Shown one piece after another: positions 1-6,067 of a stretch of 7,912 nucleotides of DNA. Within the stretch, counting starts at the first letter, position 1, and each line of letters begins with the position of its first letter. The notes beneath the pieces are model-generated. The model searched no databases, was not told the DNA's origin, and saw only the letters and a list, made by a program, of their open reading frames with translations. The DNA is taken from the NCBI GenBank assembly GCA_037445115.1, contig JBBILC010000176.1, positions 1 through 7,912 on the forward strand, written 5' to 3'. Source of the stretch: Trichothermofontia sp037445115 (GTDB lineage Bacteria > Cyanobacteriota > Cyanobacteriia > B231). Made by a program: the position numbers and the translations under genes.

Positions 1-53
1 GATTAGTGTGTCTATTTTTAGAAAATAAAATCTTAAGATTCAACACTTCTGGG
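1..53. mobile_element. Terminal end of an insertion sequence (left copy, partial)
   Basis: The 16 bases at 38-53 (ATTCAACACTTCTGGG) are the exact reverse complement of 7859-7874 at the other end of the window. Beyond this core both ends run into AT-rich DNA that still resembles each other when read inward: both contain AAAAATAG about 38-40 bases from the tip and CTAATC slightly further in. Imperfect similarity inside a conserved tip is what the left and right terminal inverted repeats of one IS look like. No transposase is visible because the window ends here, so the IS family cannot be named. The exact tip is uncertain by a few bases (51 to 53). Confidence 0.6.
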
Positions 54-131
54 CAGTATGGGTTGATTTCGTTGGCGCAGTTGGATGAGTTATTGACGTG
101 GTTGGCGGCACCGGGGAATGAGATGGCGTAG
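3..131 (+). pseudogene. 3' end of a truncated CDS fused to the IS end
   Basis: A frame is open from the window edge to a TAG stop at 129-131. After the IS tip it reads GQYGLISLAQLDELLTWLAA followed by PGNEMA, which has the amphipathic leucine pattern of a real protein C-terminus. The part before about position 51 lies in IS DNA (reads LVCLFLENKILRF...) and is probably read-through rather than original coding sequence. I do not recognise the protein; it does not resemble what I know of Cas7 or Cas5 C-termini. The simplest reading is that an IS insertion removed the 5' part of this gene. It could also be a chance open frame, since only 26 codons lie outside the IS. Confidence 0.35.
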
Positions 132-252
132 GGACGATCGCCCCGTGGGGCAGGTCTGCAAAGGCGGCAATCCCCATGTCCGTCGAGCAGACCATGCCAA
201 AATCTCAAGATTTTGAAGATCAGTATCCGACCATTCGTCGTTCACAGCATAC

Positions 253-489
253 CTAAAGGTAGACGATGACGCGATTGGGAAACCGATCTTCTCCCACTTT
301 ACTGCCATCAACAAAAATGTTGGCATGGCCTTCACTGTCGTGGTGAATCCGAGCGACTCCATTACTATCAGTCCTGACAGAATCGGTCATGCCCATATTG
401 AACAGTGCCGTAAAACCGAGGGTGACACGAGCGCCACTTTTGCGGTTTTGGTTCTTGTAGACGATCACTTCGCTAATGTGCTTTTTCAT
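253..489 (-). CDS. Small hypothetical protein with Ig/carboxypeptidase-regulatory-like fold
   Basis: This 78-residue protein starts with MKKHISEVIVYKNQNRKSGA and has no signal peptide or membrane segment. Its order, a K/R-rich first strand, then SGARVTLGF, then a TDSNGVARI turn followed by ANIFVDGSKVGE, resembles the small beta-sandwich domains that start with a 'G.P..GA.V' strand and carry a 'TD.NG.A' turn (transthyretin-like or CarboxypepD_reg-like). I remember similar short proteins annotated as hypothetical in cyanobacteria, but no function is known to me. The frame extends 20 codons upstream to an ATG at 549, but that extension (rich in T, P and A) crosses a GCGATCGC site and looks non-coding, so I use the ATG at 489. 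No clear Shine-Dalgarno sequence precedes it. The gene runs opposite to the cas operon and is probably unrelated to it. Confidence 0.65.
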   Translation of the reverse strand: MKKHISEVIVYKNQNRKSGARVTLGFTALFNMGMTDSVRTDSNGVARIHHDSEGHANIFVDGSKVGEDRFPNRVIVYL

Positions 490-886
490 CGTAGTGGTTA
501 ACTGTGAGGGTGGGTGAGTGAGCGCGATCGCTATAGTCAATGATCGCATGACCAGTCATTTTTAAGTATCAGTTTGGCAGATATGCCTAACGATGGATGT
601 CTCCCCATTGTAGGATATTGACCGGCCCACTCTGGCAGTTCCAAGTTTGCCAGCCAGGGCTAATGTCAGGGATTGTGGTAAAACAAAGGTCAGTGTTTGG
701 CTTCGACCGATGCCCGATCGCCATAACGGAGCCGCTACCTTGCAGTGATCTCACTCACAGGGGGAAGGCGGAGGCGGTCACGCGGCTGGAATTGTAAAAT
801 CACGAGAGTGTAGCGGCCTCGTCACTGAGGTGCATAGGAATTAGCGCGATACTAAGGATATCGGGAAAACGTTTAGGTAATGGGTC
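490..886. other. Non-coding interval between the two small genes
   Basis: This stretch of about 400 bases contains no convincing gene, tRNA or CRISPR repeat. A HIP1 site lies at 524-531. A short dyad ATGAC-CA-GTCAT at 548-559, about 60 bases upstream of the minus-strand gene start, could be a binding site for a regulator of that gene, but it is too short to claim. An inverted pair GCCGCTAC (731-738) and GTAGCGGC (810-817) is 71 bases apart and has no further pairing around it. A 66-codon open frame at 597-797 looks spurious. Confidence 0.5.
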
Positions 887-1081
887 ATGCAAGCGCAAGT
901 CTTCTCCCTCCAATCCCTCGAACAACTGGTGAACAAGATTTTCACGACCCGTCGCATTAGCCGCATGGATCAGGAGTTGTTGATGGCGCTACTAAACAAG
1001 GATGTGATTGAGCCGCAGGAGCATGACCTGGTGAATCGGGTGTTTCAGGGGTTGCAGCAGGGGCGGCTGCGGGTGGCGTAG
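887..1081 (+). CDS. Conserved small cyanobacterial protein of unknown function
   Basis: This 64-residue protein begins MQAQVFSLQSLEQLVNKIF. It is almost entirely helix-forming, with a middle section ISRMDQELLMALL and a C-terminal tail ending RVFQGLQQGRLRVA. The pattern FSL.SLEQL..KI....RIS..DQ..LM..L and the terminal QGRLRV are, as far as I remember, shared by many short hypothetical proteins in cyanobacteria, so I take it as a real gene. No domain, signal peptide or membrane segment is visible and I cannot assign a function. The Shine-Dalgarno region is weak (TAGG about 10 bases upstream). It is 256 bases from the WYL regulator, on the same strand, and is probably an independent transcription unit. 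Confidence 0.7.
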   Translation: MQAQVFSLQSLEQLVNKIFTTRRISRMDQELLMALLNKDVIEPQEHDLVNRVFQGLQQGRLRVA

Positions 1082-1337
1082 TGGGGAAGTTGACGATTAT
1101 TTAAGGACTAGCTAACAGCATCTTTGGTAACCATAAATAGTTTCCTATCCTTTTCCCGCAAATAGAAATGTGTCTATTGAACATGTTTGGTTGAGGGGGT
1201 TGGCGACCAGTAGCATGACCCTAGTGGTTACCTCCTAAACCAGAAAAAATTCTAAATTCTTAAAAATTTTCAGAACCCGGAAGTATTTTTGCCGGGTTGG
1301 TTAAGTATGATGGCAGACAGGTTAGTAAGTGTGATGA
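1082..1337. promoter_or_regulatory. Intergenic region upstream of the WYL regulator, with an inverted repeat
   Basis: The interval is AT-rich near its right end. It contains a perfect 7-base inverted repeat AACCCGG (1274-1280) and CCGGGTT (1292-1298) with an 11-base spacer. It lies about 40 bases upstream of the regulator start and has no T-run after it, so an operator is more likely than a terminator. A TATGAT hexamer at 1306-1311 could be a -10 element, though no good -35 lies at the usual spacing. The octamer CAGACAGG at 1314-1321 also occurs upstream of cas6 (2367-2374). A GGTAACC/GGTTACC pair (1126-1132, 1226-1232) is widely spaced. Binding by the WYL protein itself would be usual for such regulators but is an inference. 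Confidence 0.35.
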
Positions 1338-2333
1338 ATGTCTCGCCATCTGGAACGCTTATTGAGTATTGATCATCTTCTACGATCACAGCTACGCTCA
1401 ACGACGGAAAGTTTGGGTCAAGCCCTAGAGGTGAGTGAACGCACGATTCGTAGTGACCTGGCTTTCCTGCGCGATCGGTATGGTGCACCGCTGGTTTTTC
1501 GCAAAAGTAAGGGGTGGCATTATACTGATCCGAATTGGCGGCTACCCACGATTCCCCTCAGTCGGGGTGAAGTTTTTGCACTGACGCTGGGTGCGCGGAT
1601 GCTAGAGAGTTGTCCTGGATCGGTCTATGCTCCAGAGTTACGATCGGCGATTCAACGTCTAGCGGAACGATTGCCAGAGAAAACTTGGGTGGACCTACAA
1701 CAATTAGCAGATGATCGCGTTAGTTTCAGTACGGGGGAACTGGTTAACCTTAACCCAGAGATTTGGCACCAACTAGAGGATGCTTGCCAAGGGCAGTATC
1801 AAGTGCAGATGTCCTACTATACGGCGGGTCGGGCGCAGGTGTCGGAGCGTATTCTTGATCCTTATCTGCTCTATATCTATCGGGGGACAAATCCCTATGT
1901 CATTGGTTACTGCCATCGACGGCAGGCGATTCGTTGGTTTCGAGTTGATCGCATTCAGGCGTTAAAGGTGTTAGACAGCCACTTTGAGCGTGATCCGAAC
2001 TTTGATGCGAAGCGGCATTTGGATGAAATTTTCCAGTGTGAGGTAGGAACGGATGCTGTTGAGGTGCGGATTTGGTTTGATGCACCGACGGCTCCCTACA
2101 TTCGCGAACGGCGTTGGCATGTGACGCAAGTGCTAGAGGAACATCCTGGGGGGGCAGTGACCTTACAGATGCGGGTGGGGGGACTCAATGATGTAAAGCG
2201 CTGGGTGTTGGGTTATGGCAAAGGCGCGATCGTGTTGGCTCCACCGACGTTGGTGGCGATGGTGAGGGATGAGGTCATGCTGATGGGGCAGCACTATGGG
2301 GGAGCCGATCAAATTTTACAGGTGGAGGGCTAA
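1338..2333 (+). CDS. HTH-WYL domain transcriptional regulator of the cas locus
   Basis: This is a 331-residue protein of the YafY/PafBC-like WYL family. Residues about 6-62 form a winged helix-turn-helix (LGQALEVSERTIRSDLAFLR, then RKSKGWHYT as the wing). Residues about 155-212 form the WYL domain: a basic beta strand, ILDPYLLYIYRGTNPYVIGY, and FRVDRI, the conserved ligand-contact stretch. Residues about 240-331 form the C-terminal WCX extension (VKRWVLGYGKGAIVLAPPTL). WYL domains sense nucleic-acid or nucleotide ligands. Members next to cas operons in cyanobacteria are known to act as repressors (for example Sll7009 of Synechocystis, next to a type I-D locus). It ends 51 bases before cas6 on the same strand, so control of that operon is the likely job. 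The ATG at 1338 has only a weak upstream AGG (1319-1321), suggesting low expression. Confidence 0.9.
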   Translation: MSRHLERLLSIDHLLRSQLRSTTESLGQALEVSERTIRSDLAFLRDRYGAPLVFRKSKGWHYTDPNWRLPTIPLSRGEVFALTLGARMLESCPGSVYAPELRSAIQRLAERLPEKTWVDLQQLADDRVSFSTGELVNLNPEIWHQLEDACQGQYQVQMSYYTAGRAQVSERILDPYLLYIYRGTNPYVIGYCHRRQAIRWFRVDRIQALKVLDSHFERDPNFDAKRHLDEIFQCEVGTDAVEVRIWFDAPTAPYIRERRWHVTQVLEEHPGGAVTLQMRVGGLNDVKRWVLGYGKGAIVLAPPTLVAMVRDEVMLMGQHYGGADQILQVEG

Positions 2334-2338
2334 TTTAG

Positions 2339-2377
2339 GTCTCATGTACTATAATGTCTCAAATTACAGACAGGAGG
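2339..2377 (+). promoter_or_regulatory. Probable cas operon promoter, operator repeats and strong RBS
   Basis: A consensus -10 hexamer TATAAT lies at 2350-2355; the -35 region (GGGCTA around 2327-2332) is poor, as expected of an activated or weak promoter. The hexamer GTCTCA occurs twice (2339-2344 and 2356-2361), 17 bases start to start, on either side of the -10. TGTCT (2355-2359) and AGACA (2368-2372) form a 5-base inverted repeat just after it. These are good places for the upstream WYL protein to bind. AGGAGG at 2372-2377 is a strong Shine-Dalgarno sequence 7 bases before the cas6 ATG at 2385. Promoter activity is inferred from sequence only. Confidence 0.5.
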
Positions 2378-2384
2378 TTGGGGG

Positions 2385-3047
2385 ATGCTAATGACTGAAG
2401 CTGACTTGTCTTATCAAGGGTTGCAACTGCCCTATGTAGAGTTAAGCTTTCCGGTAATTGGTCAAACGCTACCCGCCGATCACGGATATGGATTGTATAG
2501 CGCGATCGCTCATCTCTGCCCAGAGATTCATGAGCAGGAAGGCGTAAGTATCCAGACGATCGTGGGTAAGCCAGATAAGCAGGGTAAAATCCATCTGTCT
2601 CGTCAGTCACACTTAAAAATTCGATTACCCTATGATCCTATCAAGATTGGTTTGGTTTTACCCTTGGCTGGTCAAAGCTTAACCATCGGTACTCATACCA
2701 TTCAATTAGGTATTCCCCAGATTCATCCACTGCAACCGACAGATAAGTTGCGATCGCGCCTTGTTATCATCAAGAAGTTTCACGAGCCAGAACTCTTTAA
2801 GGAAGCTGCTCAACGACAATTGGATGCATTGGGTATTCAAGGAACGCTAATTTTACCCTTGAATGAGGCAGGGGAACCTAGCCGCAAAGCAATCAAAATA
2901 AAAACCTATTCGGTCGTTGGTTTCAGCCTGATTGTGACTGATCTCAACGAAGAAGATTCTCTTAGATTGCAAGAGGTGGGGCTAGGCGGTAAACACCGCA
3001 TGGGGTGCGGTATTTTTACGGCCTTTCCTAGTGCATGGAGGTTTTAG
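2385..3047 (+). CDS. cas6: CRISPR repeat endoribonuclease Cas6, MYXAN type (Cmx6)
   Basis: This 220-residue protein cleaves pre-crRNA within the repeat and usually stays bound to the 3' handle. It matches the Cas6/Cmx6 subgroup: an N-terminal strand YVELSFPVIG, then LPADHGYGLYSAI (residues 29-41), where H33 is the probable catalytic histidine. A middle stretch, RQSHLKIRLPYDPIKIGLVL, is followed by LRSRLVIIKKFHEPELFKEA and a C-terminal glycine-rich RNA-binding loop GLGGKHRMGCGIF (199-211), the hallmark of Cas6 RAMP proteins. Length is normal for this subgroup. The start at 2385 is set by AGGAGG 7 bases upstream; a second in-frame ATG lies two codons later. It is the first gene of the operon and ends one base before the cas3 ATG, so the two are translationally linked. 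Confidence 0.93.
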   Translation: MLMTEADLSYQGLQLPYVELSFPVIGQTLPADHGYGLYSAIAHLCPEIHEQEGVSIQTIVGKPDKQGKIHLSRQSHLKIRLPYDPIKIGLVLPLAGQSLTIGTHTIQLGIPQIHPLQPTDKLRSRLVIIKKFHEPELFKEAAQRQLDALGIQGTLILPLNEAGEPSRKAIKIKTYSVVGFSLIVTDLNEEDSLRLQEVGLGGKHRMGCGIFTAFPSAWRF

Positions 3048-3048
3048 G

Positions 3049-5523
3049 ATGCTTAATCTCCCAGAGAAGCTTCTGGCCAAAAGTAAGCGTGGAGATCGAG
3101 AAGTCACGCTCAAAGAACATCTTAATGACACGGAAGCCTGTGCGACTCAGATCTTTCGTTTAGAGAGTCGCTGGGGGCGCAATTGGTGTCGATTTTTTCA
3201 GCTAGATAACGAAGCCAGTCAGCAGAAGTTTTTACTGAACCTGCGAGTGGCTGCATTATTTCATGATATTGGCAAGGCAAATGCGGATTTTTATGCTGCC
3301 GTAACTACGCCGGGATTCAAGGCCCAGACCCTACGCCATGAGCACCTGAGTGCGTTGGTATTGTGCTTGCCTGAAGTCCGAAAGTGGTTGACGCATAATC
3401 CTAACCTGGATGTGGATGTGATTACAGGGGCAGTGCTGTCTCACCATCTCAAGGCATCGGAAGGGACGGTAACAGTAAAAGGAGATCAAGAGGAAAGTAA
3501 TCGCCTGAAAAATTACCGTTGGTGCCAACCCTCATCTGATTCTGGTAAAGCCTCTGTCTTGCTCTATCTGAAACATCCAGAGGTAACTGTAACGCTAACT
3601 AGAATTACTGAGCTTGCCCATTTGCCAGAAGTTCCTACCCTGCCGAATGCTCAGTGGCAATCTGGCTCAATTTGGGAGTCTGTTTATCGTAGTGGCAAAC
3701 AAGCTGGAAGTCATTTCAGGCGTGATCTTCGGAATAACCCCGATCGTCTGCATCTCCTAGTCGCTGTGAAAGCAGGTCTAATTGTGGCGGATAGTGCCGC
3801 TTCTGGGCTAGTGCGGGAAGGCAAAAATATTGAGGACTGGATTAATGAAGTGGTTCATGCGGAGGCGATCGCTCCAGAAGACATTGCCAACGCCATTATT
3901 CATCCCATTGTCGGCAAAATCAAAGCCCGAAAAGAGGACAAGCCTTTCGATCACGATGCCTTTTTAGCTCAACATACCCCTGCCCAATTGCAGGACTTAC
4001 AAGCTCAACTTTTACAAGAATTCCAGAAGCAAATTCCTCAACAAGGCTCTAAAGCTTTACTTTTAGCGGCCTGTGGGGCTGGCAAGACCTTGGGAGCCTG
4101 GAAGTGGGCCGAGCAACAGGCTAAAGACTTTGAAATTGGTAAGGTCATTTTTCTGTATCCCACCCGTGGCACGGCAACGGAAGGGTTTCGGGATTATGTG
4201 GGCTGGGCACCGGGTACGGAAGGAGCACTGGTGACGGGGACGGCTCGGTATGAACTGGATGCCATGCAAGAAAATCCCAGTGAGGCGATCAAAGGTAAAG
4301 ATTTCCAGGCAGATGAGCGGCTGTATGCTCTGGGCTTTTGGTCGCGTCGCTATTTCAGTGCTACGGTGGATCAGTTCTTGAGTTTTCTGGAACATAGCTA
4401 CCAGAGTTTGTGCTTGTTACCTGTGTTAGCAGATAGTGCGGTGATTATCGATGAGGTGCATAGCTTTGATCAGAAGATGTTTCAATCTCTGGTCTGTTTT
4501 TTACAGCATTTTAAGATTCCAGTGTTGTGCATGACGGCAACTCTGCCACCCACAAGGCGGAAGCAACTAGAGGATATTGGTCTTCATGTCTACCCAACAG
4601 TGGACGATCGTTATGCCTTGCCCGATTTGCAGGAGAAAGAAGAACATCCCCGCTATTTCTTGGAACCCGTAGCTAATTTTGATGCCGCCTTTGATAAAGC
4701 TGTAGCCGCCTACAGAAGCGGGGAGCGGGTGTTGTGGGTGGTGAATACGGTGGACCGTTGCTTGGCGATCGCCCAACGATTAAACCTAGCACTTCAGGAT
4801 CTCAATGCTGAGGTATTGACCTATCACAGCCGATTCCGCCTTAAGGATCGGCAAGCAGTTCATGCCAAGACCATTGCCGCCTTTGCGTACCAAAAAGATG
4901 TGGGGGAACGAAAGCCCGCCATTGCTGTTACCACTCAGGTTTGTGAGATGAGTCTGGATTTAGACGCGGATGTGTTGATCAGCGAAGTTGCCCCTATTCC
5001 TTCCCTTGTGCAGCGCTTTGGGCGGGCTAACCGTCACCTAGCAAGGGGGCTGGAGTTCCAGGCTAAGCTCCACACCTATTTCCCGGTAGGGACGCTTCCC
5101 TATAGCAAAGAGGAACTAAAAGATGCTAAGGAATTTCTGGAATCTCTGGCCAATCGTGCGATTAGCCAACGGAATTTAGCAGAGAAGTTAGAACAATACA
5201 CGCCGCCCGAACGGATTAGCGATCACAGTGCCCGATTTTTGGACAGCGGCTACTATGCCATCCCTGGCAGTTTCCGCGAAACTGATGATTATGCTGTACC
5301 TTGTGTGCTGGATCAAGACTTGGAAACGGTCAAAGCGATTCTTAAATCCAGCAAGAAATATGAGAAGGAACCTTATCTGATTAATATCCCCAAACGGTGG
5401 ACAAGCGATCGAACTGCGGAACATTCCTGGTTGCCGAAGTACCTGCATATTGCACCGTGGGAAGGACACTACAGCGAAAATCAAGGCTTTATTACAAAAC
5501 CGTTGGAGGATGTCGAACTTTAA
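3049..5523 (+). CDS. cas3: CRISPR-associated nuclease-helicase Cas3 (HD + DExH)
   Basis: This 824-residue protein is the effector that unwinds and degrades target DNA recruited by Cascade. The N-terminal HD nuclease shows H24, the HD pair in LFHDIGKA (H72-D73), RHEH (96-99), SHH (131-133) and KAGLIVADSAAS with D248. The superfamily 2 helicase follows: Walker A ACGAGKT (341-347), motif II DEVH (468-471), motif III TAT (496-498) and motif VI QRFGRANR (655-662). A C-terminal region of about 150 residues completes it. All key residues are present, so it should be active. The frame could be extended to a GTG at 3031, overlapping cas6, but GGAGG at 3037-3041 sits 7 bases before the ATG at 3049, which I prefer. 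HD and helicase are fused, unlike the split Cas3'/Cas3'' of many I-A loci. Confidence 0.95.
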   Translation: MLNLPEKLLAKSKRGDREVTLKEHLNDTEACATQIFRLESRWGRNWCRFFQLDNEASQQKFLLNLRVAALFHDIGKANADFYAAVTTPGFKAQTLRHEHLSALVLCLPEVRKWLTHNPNLDVDVITGAVLSHHLKASEGTVTVKGDQEESNRLKNYRWCQPSSDSGKASVLLYLKHPEVTVTLTRITELAHLPEVPTLPNAQWQSGSIWESVYRSGKQAGSHFRRDLRNNPDRLHLLVAVKAGLIVADSAASGLVREGKNIEDWINEVVHAEAIAPEDIANAIIHPIVGKIKARKEDKPFDHDAFLAQHTPAQLQDLQAQLLQEFQKQIPQQGSKALLLAACGAGKTLGAWKWAEQQAKDFEIGKVIFLYPTRGTATEGFRDYVGWAPGTEGALVTGTARYELDAMQENPSEAIKGKDFQADERLYALGFWSRRYFSATVDQFLSFLEHSYQSLCLLPVLADSAVIIDEVHSFDQKMFQSLVCFLQHFKIPVLCMTATLPPTRRKQLEDIGLHVYPTVDDRYALPDLQEKEEHPRYFLEPVANFDAAFDKAVAAYRSGERVLWVVNTVDRCLAIAQRLNLALQDLNAEVLTYHSRFRLKDRQAVHAKTIAAFAYQKDVGERKPAIAVTTQVCEMSLDLDADVLISEVAPIPSLVQRFGRANRHLARGLEFQAKLHTYFPVGTLPYSKEELKDAKEFLESLANRAISQRNLAEKLEQYTPPERISDHSARFLDSGYYAIPGSFRETDDYAVPCVLDQDLETVKAILKSSKKYEKEPYLINIPKRWTSDRTAEHSWLPKYLHIAPWEGHYSENQGFITKPLEDVEL

Positions 5524-5579
5524 TTGGTGCAAACGCTGGATAACCCTCTCAAATAAATCCATTAGTGAAAACAAGAACA

Positions 5580-5897
5580 ATGGCAGCTTACCAAATCACC
5601 TATCCTCATATCGAGAAACTAGACAATCAGCCTGCCCGATTGCAAAGCCATCCACGCATCCGGGTGGCCCATATTGTCATGGATTATCTAGCGCATGGCT
5701 GGTCGGTGGATGAAATGTGTCGTCAACATGCTTATCTCACTTTGGCGGAGGCTCATGCGGCAATGGCCTATTACTTTGATCACCAAGCCGAAATTGATGG
5801 AGAGATTCGGGCAGAGTGGGAACAGGTGCAGGCGGATCAGGCGCAAGGGCATCGATCGCCCTTCTATCTGCGGATGAAAGCACAGGGAGTGTTGTAA
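5580..5897 (+). CDS. DUF433 family antitoxin-like protein
   Basis: This 105-residue protein has a DUF433 domain at about residues 24-75: PRIRVAHIVMDYLAHGWSVD, then EMCRQHAYLTLAEAHAAMAY and YFDHQAEID. DUF433 proteins (VapB45-like) have a helix-turn-helix-like fold and usually act as antitoxins and autorepressors with a following DUF5615 PIN-like toxin (VapC45-like). Here the next frame begins immediately after the stop and is the wreck of just such a toxin. The frame also opens at a GTG at 5565 (five codons earlier), but neither start has a clear Shine-Dalgarno sequence; the ATG at 5580 matches the usual 'MAAYQ..Y.HI' opening of such proteins. The gene sits between cas3 (56-base gap) and cas8 on the same strand, so it is probably co-transcribed with the cas genes. 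Whether it still binds DNA is not shown. Confidence 0.85.
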   Translation: MAAYQITYPHIEKLDNQPARLQSHPRIRVAHIVMDYLAHGWSVDEMCRQHAYLTLAEAHAAMAYYFDHQAEIDGEIRAEWEQVQADQAQGHRSPFYLRMKAQGVL

Positions 5898-6046
5898 ATG
5901 GCGATTGCCCTGTATATGGACATGACTCGAAAGCGGATCAGCTAGGCGGCACGATCGGGCAATATGTCACCGACCTGGAACTCATTGCCCAAGCCTCAGA
6001 ACGAGAGGACTGGCAAAACGTGGTTGAGTACATTCCATTCAAATAG
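5898..6046 (+). pseudogene. Internally deleted DUF5615 PIN-like toxin (VapC45-type remnant)
   Basis: An ATG directly follows the antitoxin stop and reads MAIALYMDM, the usual start of the DUF5615 partners ('MAI.LYMD...'), then hits a stop at 5943-5945 after 15 codons. In another frame the sequence from about 5936 to 6046 reads DQLGGTIGQYVTDLELIAQ and then EDWQNVVEYIPFK before a stop. This is a good match to the known C-terminus of the same toxins ('IGQ...DLELIA......N.V.YLP'). The two ends are therefore present, but the roughly 70 central residues of a normal protein of 110-120, with most of the acidic PIN residues, are missing and the frames are out of register. The toxin cannot be functional. 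The junction is around 5922-5936. The call relies on remembered family patterns, not an alignment. Confidence 0.7.
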
Positions 6047-6067
6047 CTATCAAGGAGGGTAGAAATT

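Noticed and set aside
140..151. GCCCC-GT-GGGGC dyad as a terminator of the truncated left gene
   Set aside because: The loop is only two bases and no T-run follows, so it does not fit an intrinsic terminator.
90..362. 90-codon open frame on the minus strand
   Set aside because: It overlaps the better-supported minus-strand gene at 253-489 in another frame and has a random-looking, arginine-rich tail.
597..797. 66-codon open frame on the plus strand
   Set aside because: The composition (scattered C, W, P, no regular pattern), lack of a Shine-Dalgarno and lack of any recognisable motif suggest a chance open frame.
731..817. GCCGCTAC / GTAGCGGC inverted pair as a structured RNA or tRNA-like element
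   Set aside because: The arms are 71 bases apart, the neighbouring complementary bits (CAGTGA, TCACTG) do not nest with them, and no tRNA arm or anticodon pattern is present.
1270..1488. Minus-strand open frame across the regulator start
   Set aside because: It is antisense to the start of the WYL gene, whose helix-turn-helix is clear; no start signal or motif supports it.
3031..3048. GTG start for cas3 at 3031, overlapping cas6
   Set aside because: GGAGG at 3037-3041 is 7 bases before the ATG at 3049 and no Shine-Dalgarno precedes 3031, so the shorter protein is preferred.
5816..6046. 76-codon plus-strand frame as an intact gene
   Set aside because: Its first half is the DUF433 gene read in another frame. 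Only the last thirty or so residues resemble a protein family, and they are the tail of the broken toxin.
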